Source of the DNA: JBGSMF01 sp964651475
Lineage (GTDB): Bacteria > Chloroflexota > Anaerolineae > Fen-1058
Direction: 5' to 3'
DNA length: 64,000 nucleotides
Assembly (NCBI GenBank): GCA_964651475.1
Contig: CAZYXV010000006.1
Coordinates: forward strand, 1-64,000
In this document: positions 32,118 to 40,461 of the stretch, one piece after another
Layout: each line of letters begins with the position of its first letter
Position numbering within the stretch: the stretch's first letter is position 1
Notes under the pieces: model-generated
What the model was told of the DNA's origin: nothing
Database searches by the model: none
What the model saw: only the letters and a program-made list of their open reading frames with translations
Made by a program: the position numbers and the translations under genes

Positions 32118-33610
32118 ACGGATTCTCCCTGTTTCAGGCTGCTCGATTCAGTTTTGCGCAACGCGGGCAGCCTGGCTTTGAGAAAGCCCCATTCGACGCC
32201 GCCCAGTAACCCTTGCGGTCGCAGCAGCATGAGGATGATGAGCGCGGCAGGATAGACCACGTAGCGCCACGTTTCAAAGCCGCGCGGCAACACCAGGCGC
32301 AGCAATCCTTCCAACGTGAGCGCCCAGGCAAACGAGGCAAAGATCGTGCCCGTCACACTGCCCAAGCCGCCAAATACGATGATAATCATTGGGTCGAACG
32401 AGCGCAAAAAGTTGAACGTGTCGGGGTGCAAAAAGCCAATGTGGTGAGCATACAGGCCGCCGGCCAGTCCGGCGAAAAAGCTGCCCATAACGAAAGAGAG
32501 CGTCTTGTAGCGCGCGATATCAATGCCCATAGCTTTGGCGGCCACTTCGTCTTCGCGCACCGACAAGATAGCGCGTCCGACAGACGAGTGCAACACATTG
32601 CGCATCACCAGCACCACTATGAACAATCCCAGAAAGGCCCAGAACCAGTTGGTTTGCAGCGGGATGCCCACCATGCCGCGCGCGCCCTTCATTTCCGGGA
32701 AACCCAGCAGGGTATCGGTGTTGTCTAGCAGCACCTTGATGACGATGGTAAAGCCCAGCGTGGCGATGCCGAAATAATCCGAGCCAAGCGTGAGCACGGG
32801 CAGGCCGAACAAAAAGCTAATCTCGGCGGCGAAAACCGCCGCGGCCAACACAGCCAGCATGTAAACCACGGTATTGCTGACGCCGAGCGGCAGAGCCTTC
32901 AATAACGCCACAACGGGTGGGTTCAATAACTGGCCCAGGTAAACGGCGATTAGACCGGCAACGAGTGTGCCAGCCAGGTAGAGCGCAAAGACAGAGAGCG
33001 TATCCAGGTTGCTCCAGACTTTTAGCAGCTTGCCGACGAGCCAGAACGCCACTGCCGCCAGCGTGACGCCAATTACCAGCACCGTCAGCGACGAGGTGGG
33101 ATAGTTGGGATCCACAGAGCCGGCCGGATTGGCCCAGCGGTAGGTAACGTCGGCGGCGGCGTAAGCGCCGATAGCGTAAAATCCCCATTGCCCCAGGCTG
33201 AATTGCCCGTTAAAGCCATAAATCAGGTTGAGACCCAGGCTGACGATCGTCATAATGCAGCCGTAGCGAAGTAGCGTTTGCCAGTAGGCGTTGAGCAGGT
33301 TCAGGCTGATGAGCGCTTGAACGATGGCGTAAACAGCAATTACGCCGAGTATAAACTTGATGGTAGCTTCATCCATCTTGGGAACAATCAAGTAAGCTAT
33401 ACCACCTCCTGCTGCAGCTCCTATCAGGGCGAACAGATATATAAAAATTGTGTTGGGTGCAACTGTTGCTCCGATGAGTGCGCCAATAGTTTCCCCCCCA
33501 AGCCACAAAACAATCGTCAGTGCCTTATGCCAGCCGCTCTTTTGCCCAGTTGATTCGACAATGCTTCCGATTCGTTTTGTCAGAAACCATAGTGCCAGAA
33601 TTTCTAGCAT
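32114..33610 (-). CDS. livM: Branched-chain amino acid ABC importer permease LivM with extra N-terminal membrane domain
   Basis: A 498-aa permease, well above the usual 300-420. Residues ~105-498 are a normal LivM: 'LLRYGCIMTIVSLGLNLIYGFNGQFSLGQWGFYAIGAYAAA', the EAA-type loop 'ILSVREDEVAAKAMGIDIARYK', and 'GGLGSVTGTIFASF'. Residues 1-~85 are an additional segment with three hydrophobic stretches and the motif 'FLTKRIGSIVESTGQKSGW', looking like a small stand-alone membrane protein fused in front. The DNA of this segment (33360-33610) is visibly richer in A/T than the rest of the gene. Confidence 0.93.
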   Translation of the reverse strand: MLEILALWFLTKRIGSIVESTGQKSGWHKALTIVLWLGGETIGALIGATVAPNTIFIYLFALIGAAAGGGIAYLIVPKMDEATIKFILGVIAVYAIVQALISLNLLNAYWQTLLRYGCIMTIVSLGLNLIYGFNGQFSLGQWGFYAIGAYAAADVTYRWANPAGSVDPNYPTSSLTVLVIGVTLAAVAFWLVGKLLKVWSNLDTLSVFALYLAGTLVAGLIAVYLGQLLNPPVVALLKALPLGVSNTVVYMLAVLAAAVFAAEISFLFGLPVLTLGSDYFGIATLGFTIVIKVLLDNTDTLLGFPEMKGARGMVGIPLQTNWFWAFLGLFIVVLVMRNVLHSSVGRAILSVREDEVAAKAMGIDIARYKTLSFVMGSFFAGLAGGLYAHHIGFLHPDTFNFLRSFDPMIIIVFGGLGSVTGTIFASFAWALTLEGLLRLVLPRGFETWRYVVYPAALIILMLLRPQGLLGGVEWGFLKARLPALRKTESSSLKQGESV

Positions 33611-33652
33611 GTTCTCTCCTTAGTGTTTCATTCTTGCGTCGTGGTCGATCTG

Positions 33653-34732
33653 TTATGCCTTCTCTTTTTCTGGCTCGCCAAAGATGCCGGTGGGGCGAAT
33701 GAGGAGCACAAGAATGAGGAGGGTGAACGCAATCGCGTCGCGCATGGGCGTGGAGATATAGCCGGCCGATAGCGTTTCGGCTTGCCCCATGATGAGCGCG
33801 CCGGTGAACGCGCCGGGGATGCTGCCGATGCCGCCCAGCACAGCCGCGACGAAGGCCTTGAGGCCGGGGTAAATGCCCATCGGCCAGTCTACGCGCGGAT
33901 AGGCTGTGGCGTATAACACCCCCGCCGCTCCTGCGAACGCGGCGCCGATGGCAAAGGTGGCCGAGATAATCAGGTCTACGTTGATGCCCATCAGGCGCGC
34001 CGTGGGCTTGTCGAATGACGTGGCGCGCATCGCCTTGCCGAGCTTGGTGCGGCTCACGATGAAATTGAGCAGCATGAGCAACAACACTGACGAAGCCACG
34101 ATGATTAGCATGATGTTGCTAAACCTGACGCCGCCTACTTCGTAAACCTGCACGTCAAATGGGCGGGTGTAGTTGTAAAAGTTGGGGCCAAATACAAAGG
34201 GCAATGCCCCAAAGTATTCCAGGAAGAATGACACGCCAATGGCCGTGATCAGGGCGCTGATGCGGGGCGCGTCGCGCAGGGGTTTGTAGGCCAGGCGCTC
34301 GATGGTGACGGCCAACAGTGCGCAAACGACCATGACCACCAGCACGACGGTGATCGTGCCAATCAGCAGCACCAGCCCCGTCGGCAAACTGGGCAAGAGC
34401 GCCGCGGGCCACAAGTGTAGCCGCCACCGGCCGATGGCGTAAAAGCTGGTAAAGGCGCCCACCATAAATACGTCGCCGTGGGCAAAGTTAATGAGCTTGA
34501 CAATGCCGTACACCATGGTGTAACCCAACGCGATCAGGGCGTACACAAAGCCGAGCTGCAAACCATTAATGACTTGCTGTACAAACAGAGTGGGATTTTG
34601 TATGAGGCCGCCGCCGAGTAACCAAACGACCAGTAGCCCCAAAATCAACAGAAAAGCGCGCCCAATCCACTTGTTCTGGGCTGGAAGGATGGTAGCGGTT
34701 GGCGATGGTGGAGGCGATGCGGTTTGTTCCAT
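33653..34732 (-). CDS. livH: Branched-chain amino acid ABC importer permease LivH
   Basis: A 359-aa permease with about eight or nine helices. Characteristic are 'QQVINGLQLGFVYALIALGYTMVYGIVKLINFAHGDVFMVGAF' (read in pieces), 'RTKLGKAMRATSFDKPTARLMGINVD' as the ATPase-contact loop and 'VLGGIGSIPGAFTGALIMG'. The N-terminus carries a Pro-rich cytoplasmic extension of ~25 residues before the first helix. Confidence 0.96.
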   Translation of the reverse strand: MEQTASPPPSPTATILPAQNKWIGRAFLLILGLLVVWLLGGGLIQNPTLFVQQVINGLQLGFVYALIALGYTMVYGIVKLINFAHGDVFMVGAFTSFYAIGRWRLHLWPAALLPSLPTGLVLLIGTITVVLVVMVVCALLAVTIERLAYKPLRDAPRISALITAIGVSFFLEYFGALPFVFGPNFYNYTRPFDVQVYEVGGVRFSNIMLIIVASSVLLLMLLNFIVSRTKLGKAMRATSFDKPTARLMGINVDLIISATFAIGAAFAGAAGVLYATAYPRVDWPMGIYPGLKAFVAAVLGGIGSIPGAFTGALIMGQAETLSAGYISTPMRDAIAFTLLILVLLIRPTGIFGEPEKEKA

Positions 34733-34814
34733 ACGGGACCTCGCTTAATTAGAGTGCGGCAAATGCAAAGGGGAGGCGGGACTGGCCCGCCTCCCGATGG
34801 CAGCCAGGGCCATT

Positions 34815-35954
34815 TTAGGGTTGAACGGTTTCCTTGTAAACGTCCTTGCCGCCCTTGACTTCCAGCACCACAGCCGCCTTGATGGGGTTGTGGCTGCTGT
34901 CGTACGTGACCTTGCCGGACACGGCGTCAAGCTGAATCTTTTCCATTGCGGCTTTAACCTTGTCGGTATCGTCGGCGGTGCCGGCGTCCTTGATCGCGGT
35001 GAACAAGATGTTCGCGGCGTCGTAAGCCAAGGTTGCCAGCGCATCTGGCTTGGCGCCAAACTTGGCTTCGTATTTCTTGACAAAGTCTTGCACGATGGGG
35101 CGCGGGTCATCCGGCGAGTAGTGGTTGGTATAGAACCCGCCATCCACAGCCTGGCGATCCAGGTCTGGGCTGTCCCAGCCATCACCGCCCATCATCTGCG
35201 CGGTGATGCCCTTTTCCTTTGCCTGCTTGGCAATCAAGCTGACCATGTTGTAATAATCAGGCAAGTACAAAAAGTCGGGCTTGACGTCCGCCACCTTGGT
35301 CAGGATAGCCGAAAAGTCGGTGTCCTTGTCGGTGTAGGTTTCCCACGCGACAATCTCGCCGCCGCCCTTGGTGTAGGCGTCGCGGAAGAATTCGGCCAGG
35401 CCGCGCACATAGTCGTTGCCCTGATCCAGCAGCACGGCGGCTTTTTTGGAGCCGAGCGTCTTGAGCGCAAAGTTGGCCGCCACGGTACCCTGGAAGGGGT
35501 CAATGAAGCAGGCGCGGAAGATGTAGGGCTTGGTTTGTTTGGTGTCGGGATTGACCGTCACCGATGGGTTGGTGGAGGTGGGGCTGATCTGGATGACTTT
35601 CTTTCCGTTCGCAATGTCAGAGATGGGAATGGAGGCTTTGGAGCAAACCTCGCCGATGATGTACTTGACGCCATCTTGATTGATGACCTTGTTGGCGGCG
35701 TTCACCGCCGGGTCGGCGGTGCATTGGCTGTCTTCGACGATCAATTCAATTTGCCGGCCGCCAATGCCGCCCTTGGCGTTCCATTCTTCTGTGGCCAGCT
35801 CGACGCCCTTCTTGGTGGAATCGCCAAAGGTGGCCGTTGCGCCAGACAGTGGAGCCAACACGGCGACTTTGATCTTGCCGCCCCCACCGCCGCCGCAGGC
35901 GGTCAGAACCATGCTTACCAGCACAATGATACTAACTAGTTTTAGCGTGCGCAT
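34815..35954 (-). CDS. livK: Branched-chain amino acid-binding lipoprotein (LivK/LivJ-like)
   Basis: A 379-aa periplasmic-binding-protein fold of the Leu/Ile/Val family, lipid-anchored (VLTAC, Cys20, then six Gly). Ligand-domain hallmarks: 'VAVLAPLSGATATFGDSTKKGVELATEEWNAKGGIGGRQIELIVEDSQCT' (in pieces), 'GEVCSKASIPISDIANGKKVIQISPTSTNP', 'LDQGNDYVRGLAEFF'. Ligand may be a branched-chain amino acid or a related compound. GGGGGAG lies before the start. Confidence 0.95.
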   Translation of the reverse strand: MRTLKLVSIIVLVSMVLTACGGGGGGKIKVAVLAPLSGATATFGDSTKKGVELATEEWNAKGGIGGRQIELIVEDSQCTADPAVNAANKVINQDGVKYIIGEVCSKASIPISDIANGKKVIQISPTSTNPSVTVNPDTKQTKPYIFRACFIDPFQGTVAANFALKTLGSKKAAVLLDQGNDYVRGLAEFFRDAYTKGGGEIVAWETYTDKDTDFSAILTKVADVKPDFLYLPDYYNMVSLIAKQAKEKGITAQMMGGDGWDSPDLDRQAVDGGFYTNHYSPDDPRPIVQDFVKKYEAKFGAKPDALATLAYDAANILFTAIKDAGTADDTDKVKAAMEKIQLDAVSGKVTYDSSHNPIKAAVVLEVKGGKDVYKETVQP

Positions 35955-36334
35955 TTGATTTTTCTCCCCCAGAGAATTTTGTACCGCAGGCTACCCCTCG
36001 TTGGGATTTTCCCATCGAAGGCTCGACAGGGATCATCACTCCCGGCTTTAATCGTACATATAGTCTAAACGCAACCACCTCCCTTCAATTTAAATCGGAA
36101 ATCGTGTGTGACGTTGTTCAGGTTATGTACATCTGTTCTAAGGGTCAAACGTGACCGCAAGAGGCTTACCACCGAGTTTTTTTTAATTGTGTTGCTCAGT
36201 GAATTGAGAGGACAATAGTCCATACGCTGCTCGTCGTTACAGCGATGGTTTGGATCGAGAGGCAATCTGTGTATAGTAACGCCACCTGATTCCTCCGCTT
36301 GTTCTGGTCAGGGGTGCTCCAGGCAAGCACCGCC

Positions 36335-36364
36335 ATTATAACAGAAGCTAAAGTAATTTGTCAA
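36335..36364 (-). promoter_or_regulatory. Consensus sigma-70 promoter of the liv operon
   Basis: On the minus strand, TTGACA (36364-36359) and TATAAT (36340-36335) with an 18-base spacer; both hexamers match the consensus exactly. Predicted start near 36328, giving a leader of about 370 nt. Confidence 0.85.
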
Positions 36365-36372
36365 GCTTGACA
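36359..36372. promoter_or_regulatory. Perfect palindrome joining two divergent -35 boxes
   Basis: TGTCAAGCTTGACA is its own reverse complement. Its halves are the -35 hexamers of the liv promoter and of the divergent plus-strand promoter. A regulator binding here would affect both directions at once. Confidence 0.7.
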
Positions 36373-36395
36373 GTCTGCCTGTCACCACATATAAT
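36367..36395 (+). promoter_or_regulatory. Consensus sigma-70 promoter of the plus-strand membrane genes
   Basis: TTGACA at 36367-36372 and TATAAT at 36390-36395 with a 17-base spacer, an exact consensus promoter, 55 bases before the next start codon. Confidence 0.85.
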
Positions 36396-36450
36396 GGGTT
36401 TGCGGTTCCCTGGTTAGGCGTTAACATTACTACTAGGAGAAAGTCTGGTC

Positions 36451-36813
36451 ATGTCACGCAAATTGTCAATCACGCTCATGGTCGTACAATTTATCCCGTT
36501 GATCTTGATCCCGCCATCCATCATCCAAACAGATTCGCAGATACTCACCATTCCCATATTTCTTATTTTGTTGGCGTTGATCGCCACCCTGGCGCTGGCG
36601 CTGGGGAACAGGACCGCGTGGCCGCGCGCCATGCTGGTATTTGCCCAGGGTCTCAATGTGGTGACTCGCCTGATGATTTTGCTTTCGACCGCCATGCCAG
36701 ACAAGACGACCGTTGATGCGCCTTTTATCGCGGCTTCTTTAGTGGCGATTGCCATCTCGGTCGTCGTGCTGTACATGTTCGATCAATTTCAAATCAATCT
36801 TCGGTCGGTGTAA
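36451..36813 (+). CDS. Small integral membrane protein, unknown function
   Basis: A 120-aa protein with four hydrophobic helices (about 5-22, 31-50, 66-80, 90-110) and little else: 'LILIPPSIIQTD', 'LALALGNRTAWPRAM'. I do not recognise the family. An AGGAG site lies 12 bases upstream, and an exact consensus promoter drives it. Its TAA overlaps the ATG of the next gene by one base (TAATG), so the two are coupled. Confidence 0.7.
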   Translation: MSRKLSITLMVVQFIPLILIPPSIIQTDSQILTIPIFLILLALIATLALALGNRTAWPRAMLVFAQGLNVVTRLMILLSTAMPDKTTVDAPFIAASLVAIAISVVVLYMFDQFQINLRSV

Positions 36814-37040
36814 TGCCTCGTTCAACTTATGTACGCCCCAAGCGTAATCAACAAATTCTCTTTTTTATTCTCAGCGTCATGATGGTGGTGAGCATGGGGA
36901 TCAGCCTGGTGGCTACGGTGACGCCCACGCCGCCCGAGCCTACGCCGACCCCGTTTCCGTCGGCCACGCCGCCCGTCGTGGAGTTGACCTCTACGGCCAC
37001 GCCGCAGATGCCGCTGACTGTGACGCCGGCGACGCAGTAG
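36813..37040 (+). CDS. Small single-pass membrane protein with Pro/Thr tail
   Basis: A 75-aa protein: a short basic N-terminus (RSTYVRPKRNQQ), one membrane helix (about 14-34), then an external Pro/Thr/Ser tail (TPTPPEPTPTPFPSATPP) to the end. Such tails are common linkers in this organism's exported proteins, but here no domain follows. Start overlaps the stop of the preceding gene, so it is translated with it. Function unknown. Confidence 0.65.
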   Translation: MPRSTYVRPKRNQQILFFILSVMMVVSMGISLVATVTPTPPEPTPTPFPSATPPVVELTSTATPQMPLTVTPATQ

Positions 37041-37048
37041 ACCCCACA

Positions 37049-37084
37049 TGCAAACTCGCCCTGAAAGTCGGGGCGAGTGTTGCA
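37049..37084 (+). terminator. Terminator-like hairpin after the membrane gene pair
   Basis: TGCAA-ACTCGCCC pairs with GGGCGAGT-GTTGCA (one bulge) around an 8-9 base loop. Only a short T run follows. It lies 8 bases after the stop at 37040 and may also serve the convergent gene ending at 37124. Confidence 0.6.
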
Positions 37085-37123
37085 TTTAAAAGGCTGCCAG
37101 GGTGGGGGATGGGGTATGCCGCG

Positions 37124-37957
37124 CTACGGGTGAAACGCGATCAGCATGCCCCCTCCCACGGCGGCCACCACGCCGTACTCGATCAAAACGTGCCGCGTCA
37201 GTTTGCCCATGAGATATTGAGCCGCCAGGCCGCTGGTCGTATAAAACGTCAAGAGTAATAACAGGCTGGCCGTCCCCAGGCTGATTTGCCAGTAGTTGAG
37301 GCCCCAGCTACATTCCGCCAGGATCAGGCCAATTATCCCGGCGAACAGCGCGGTGCGTTTCAGGCCAGCGCGCGCCACCCATAACAAATCCAGTGCAATG
37401 AGAAAAGTAATTCCGAGGGTGACGGTGGCGGTAATGAGACTTCGGGCGCGGGTATAGTAGACAGCGGCGTATAGGACCAGGGCCAGCACGTAAGCAACGA
37501 TGTTGAGGAATAACCGGGCGCGGGCGCCGGCTGGTTGGGATACGCCTATCAAGGCGTATTCGGCAGTCGCCACAGCGCCCGACACTATTCCTGTAGCGCA
37601 CAAGCCGGCGCACCACAAAGGCCAATTCGGCAGGCCCATCAGGATGCGCCCGGCGGCCAACACCGTCAGCCCAGGCAGTATCCACGCCACAAGGGTGGTG
37701 TGTGCCTGGCTTTTGGACAGGCGCGGGTGTGAGCGGATGAGCATATCTGTGCCGGTGCTTGCCAGCACAGCCAGGACGCTGACAATCATCCAGTAGCCAG
37801 AAATGCTTATGCCCAACGCCGATCCCAGTACCGTCGCATCAAGTTGTTGGCTGGGCAGTTGGACAAATTGTGTAATTGCCAGTCCCAGCAGCAGCACTCC
37901 AATCAACACCCCAAGCTGGTCCCGGTTTGGAATATTGGACGTGTTCTTGTTCCACAT
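37124..37957 (-). CDS. Polytopic membrane protein, unknown function
   Basis: A 277-aa protein with about seven to eight hydrophobic helices from residue 16 onward and short loops ('RSHPRLSKSQAHTTLVAW', 'YYTRARSLITATVTLG'). No transporter or enzyme motif is visible. It resembles uncharacterised Chloroflexota membrane proteins in style only. It stands alone between convergent small genes and the epimerase gene, 33 bases downstream of the latter's stop in the opposite sense of reading order. Confidence 0.7.
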   Translation of the reverse strand: MWNKNTSNIPNRDQLGVLIGVLLLGLAITQFVQLPSQQLDATVLGSALGISISGYWMIVSVLAVLASTGTDMLIRSHPRLSKSQAHTTLVAWILPGLTVLAAGRILMGLPNWPLWCAGLCATGIVSGAVATAEYALIGVSQPAGARARLFLNIVAYVLALVLYAAVYYTRARSLITATVTLGITFLIALDLLWVARAGLKRTALFAGIIGLILAECSWGLNYWQISLGTASLLLLLTFYTTSGLAAQYLMGKLTRHVLIEYGVVAAVGGGMLIAFHP

Positions 37958-37990
37958 AATCAGAGATTCTACCGTGTGGACGGCCTTTTG

Positions 37991-38953
37991 TCAAACATTC
38001 AGCGTCCGGCGCAACCCTTCGCGCAGATCAATTTGGGGAACGTAACCGAGCTGGCTTTGTGCCTTACTAATGTCGTATTGCAGATGGCTAAATAGTCGCG
38101 TCAATTGGATAGAGGGGTTGCTTTTGACATCCCCTGTACGGTACGCTTGAATCGTCGCGCGCAGTGCGTAGGCATTCTTTATCAAACGCGTGGGGACGGT
38201 TAAAATCACCTGCTTACTTTTTGTTATTCTCCGCACTGCTTGGGCGATTTCTTGCCGGAAGGCTCCCCTCCCATCAGTAATATTGAAGGCTTGTCCGGCG
38301 GCTTGTGAGCACGTGCCGGCAAGCACAGCCGCCGCTGCCACATCGGCGGCGTGCACCAAATTATAATAAGGCCACCCGCCGATTCCTACGATCAAAATCG
38401 GTCGCCGCATTGTCCGAAGCAACTGGGCGGTGTATTGAGTGTCGCGTTCACCATAGACGATGCACGGGCGCAGGATGCTGTAACTCAGCCCGTGCATTTG
38501 GGCATAATGCCGCACGCGTTCTTCTGCGGCTGACTTGGATTGACCATATACATCTGGTGCGCCTTGCGGAGACTCTTCATCAATCAAGGGCAAGGCGGTC
38601 GGCGCGTATACGGCGACAGAACTGATAAAGACAAAACGGCGCACATCACGTCGAATGCAGGCCGCCAGCAAATTTTCGGTGCCGGTGACGTTGGTTTGAA
38701 AAATCGCCGCAGATGAGCGTTCCCGGCCGAGCAGAGCCGCTGCATGATAGACGAGCTCAATCCCCTCTACCGCTGTATCCAGTGTTTGAGGGTCGGACAA
38801 GTCGCCTTGAACAAGTTCTACCCCTTGTTGAATCAGGCGGCTGGCCTGGCCGCCGGGGCGGACCAAGGCCCGGACACTGTCGCCGCGGGCAATCAAGGCG
38901 TCCACAATATGGCTGCCTATGAAGCCGGTTGCTCCTGTGACTAATGTGTTCAT
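37991..38953 (-). CDS. NAD-dependent epimerase/dehydratase (extended SDR)
   Basis: A 320-aa extended short-chain dehydrogenase: Rossmann loop 'VTGATGFIGSHIVDALI', 'VYHAAAL', 'FISSVAVYAP', and the catalytic pair in 'DVYGQSKSAAEE' (Tyr and Lys). Typical substrates are nucleotide sugars or sterol-like compounds. The C-terminal ~30 residues 'SQLGYVPQIDLREGLRRTL' are usual for the family. Its start overlaps the stop of the ATP-grasp gene by four bases, so the two act together. Confidence 0.9.
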   Translation of the reverse strand: MNTLVTGATGFIGSHIVDALIARGDSVRALVRPGGQASRLIQQGVELVQGDLSDPQTLDTAVEGIELVYHAAALLGRERSSAAIFQTNVTGTENLLAACIRRDVRRFVFISSVAVYAPTALPLIDEESPQGAPDVYGQSKSAAEERVRHYAQMHGLSYSILRPCIVYGERDTQYTAQLLRTMRRPILIVGIGGWPYYNLVHAADVAAAAVLAGTCSQAAGQAFNITDGRGAFRQEIAQAVRRITKSKQVILTVPTRLIKNAYALRATIQAYRTGDVKSNPSIQLTRLFSHLQYDISKAQSQLGYVPQIDLREGLRRTLNV

Positions 38954-40164
38954 TTTGATATCAACCTGGTCAAAAATGTTTGGACCAAATTAACCGTAAA
39001 TGCTACGCCGGGACGCCAATCGTCGCAGGAATAAATGGCCCACATCTTTTCACCCTGGAGAGAGCGCAGCCATGACCTCAGTGTCAGTTGTTTTTGCCGG
39101 CGGTACATCCAAAACGCCCTCACGTCACGCTGCCAATCTAGCCACGTAATCCCTTCGCGGTATGTGGGCCGGGGTTCGACCGGCAAATTCAGTGTGTCGC
39201 AGTATGCAATGTATGGGGTATCCACACCACACCGGATGCCAAGACCATCCCACATGCCAAAGCGGGTGTTAAATTCAATGATTTTGTAATGACCATCGCG
39301 CGAATCTTTTTTGAATTCGATGCCGCCTAATCCTTTGTACTGCACACCCGATAACAACCGCAGTGCGATGTGCTCCAAATCAGGATCGTAAAAACTGCGC
39401 ACGTAGCTGGCTGATCCAAAACCGATAGGCAACACGCGCAGCTTGCGGCCGGCAAACATAGCTAGCGGTTTGGACTGGCGGTCGAGGTAAAAGCTGATAT
39501 AGCTCAAATTCTCATCCGGCCCTGGGACAAGCTCCTGAATAACCATGCGCGGATCGTGAGCTGCTATTTTGCGGTATGTGCGCAGCAATATTTCGGCGCT
39601 CTGACACACTACCACTTTGGCCCGACCGCTTAGCGTACTCGTCCGCAGCATGGCGGCGACTTGGGGTGTATGCCAATACACGCTTTCTATTGGCTTGAGG
39701 AGAACGGGGTAAGCGAGGTGTTCGGCGGCGGCCTGGACCTCCTGGGTGTTGCGGGGAATGATTGTTTGAGGGGCAGGAATTTCATGCTGCCGAGCTGTGG
39801 CGGCCAGGCCGGCTTTGGTAGACAGCTTGACAATTGTCTCATAATCAGGCGTCACATGTTCGTAATAAGCTTGCAACTCGTGGTGTTCGCGGGAACATAG
39901 CAGAGCGGCATCGTCGTCGAGCGGGTAGAGCACGGCTTTGTGCCCCAGTTGCCGGCCCCATTCGATCAAGAATCGCATGTAATCTTGTTCTGCCGTTTTG
40001 GGGTTGGGGCAGGTAACCAGTTTACAGTATTTGGAGCTCTTCCCCACAGCCTTGGGATCCGGGTCAATCCCGTATACCGGGATGCCGCGCTTGCCTAACG
40101 AACGGGCAATATCAAGCCCCATGTGTTCATCCAAAGGAGTTACAACGGCAGGTCTTTTGTTCAT
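38950..40164 (-). CDS. ATP-grasp carboxylate-amine ligase-like protein
   Basis: A 404-aa ATP-grasp enzyme with a PreATP-grasp N-terminus ('AVVTPLDEHMGLDIARSLGKRGIPVYGID'), central 'YPVLLKPIES' lysine region, and the metal-binding 'GGIEFKKDSRDGHYKIIEFNTRFGMW' (Glu and Asn ligands present). The family forms amide or ester bonds via acyl phosphate. Similar genes occur in polysaccharide clusters next to FemAB-like genes. Coupled to the epimerase downstream; substrate unknown. Confidence 0.88.
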   Translation of the reverse strand: MNKRPAVVTPLDEHMGLDIARSLGKRGIPVYGIDPDPKAVGKSSKYCKLVTCPNPKTAEQDYMRFLIEWGRQLGHKAVLYPLDDDAALLCSREHHELQAYYEHVTPDYETIVKLSTKAGLAATARQHEIPAPQTIIPRNTQEVQAAAEHLAYPVLLKPIESVYWHTPQVAAMLRTSTLSGRAKVVVCQSAEILLRTYRKIAAHDPRMVIQELVPGPDENLSYISFYLDRQSKPLAMFAGRKLRVLPIGFGSASYVRSFYDPDLEHIALRLLSGVQYKGLGGIEFKKDSRDGHYKIIEFNTRFGMWDGLGIRCGVDTPYIAYCDTLNLPVEPRPTYREGITWLDWQRDVRAFWMYRRQKQLTLRSWLRSLQGEKMWAIYSCDDWRPGVAFTVNLVQTFLTRLISK

Positions 40165-40323
40165 GATGGTCTGGCTCGTGTTTCAAAATTCGCAGGCAGG
40201 CTCAAATCCGTAGCTGGCATCTCTATGCCGGCCGCTGCTGCACTGGGATGCAGCAGATATGGGGGAATGAAACGAACATCAGTTTGATGTATCCTCTCAA
40301 GAAAGCGAGAGGTTGATAGCATC

Positions 40324-40371
40324 GGTGTCAGCTTGAGCGCGGTTCAAGCCTGCCGCGCTCAAGTTGACACC
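40324..40371. repeat. Long near-perfect hairpin downstream of the giant protein gene
   Basis: GGTGTCAGCTTGAGCGCGG (40324-40342) pairs with 40353-40371 at 18 of 19 positions around a 10-base loop. No U-run follows on either strand, so it differs from a standard terminator. It lies in the ~300-base gap between the giant gene and the ATP-grasp gene; otherwise that gap shows nothing recognisable. Confidence 0.7.
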
Positions 40372-40461
40372 AATGATTGGCCAGGTCTGCTTTGCTCTAT
40401 GTTATTGAGATAATGTTTTGACATTGCCGCACCTGCCGGCGCAGGCGGCCAGGTGAAGTGT

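Larger units (their letters stand above)
35955..36450. other. Divergent regulatory region and long liv leader
   Basis: About 500 bases between the liv operon and a plus-strand membrane gene. It contains the two promoters listed separately, a ~370-nt liv leader with several small hairpins (for example GGTGCT/AGCACC at 36313-36331 at the predicted 5' end, and CCTGA/TCAGG at 36285-36312), a strong ribosome-site-like AAGGGAGGTGG near 36075-36087 on the minus strand, and a TGGGA/TCCCA hairpin near 36002-36014. I recognise no known riboswitch. Confidence 0.6.

Noticed and set aside
36065..36265. 66-aa minus-strand ORF in the liv leader
   Set aside because: It has no good start or ribosome site, and the sequence has no recognisable domain; a leader peptide is possible but not supported.
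40324..40371. Rho-independent terminator
   Set aside because: No U-run follows the stem on either strand, so it is listed only as a hairpin.
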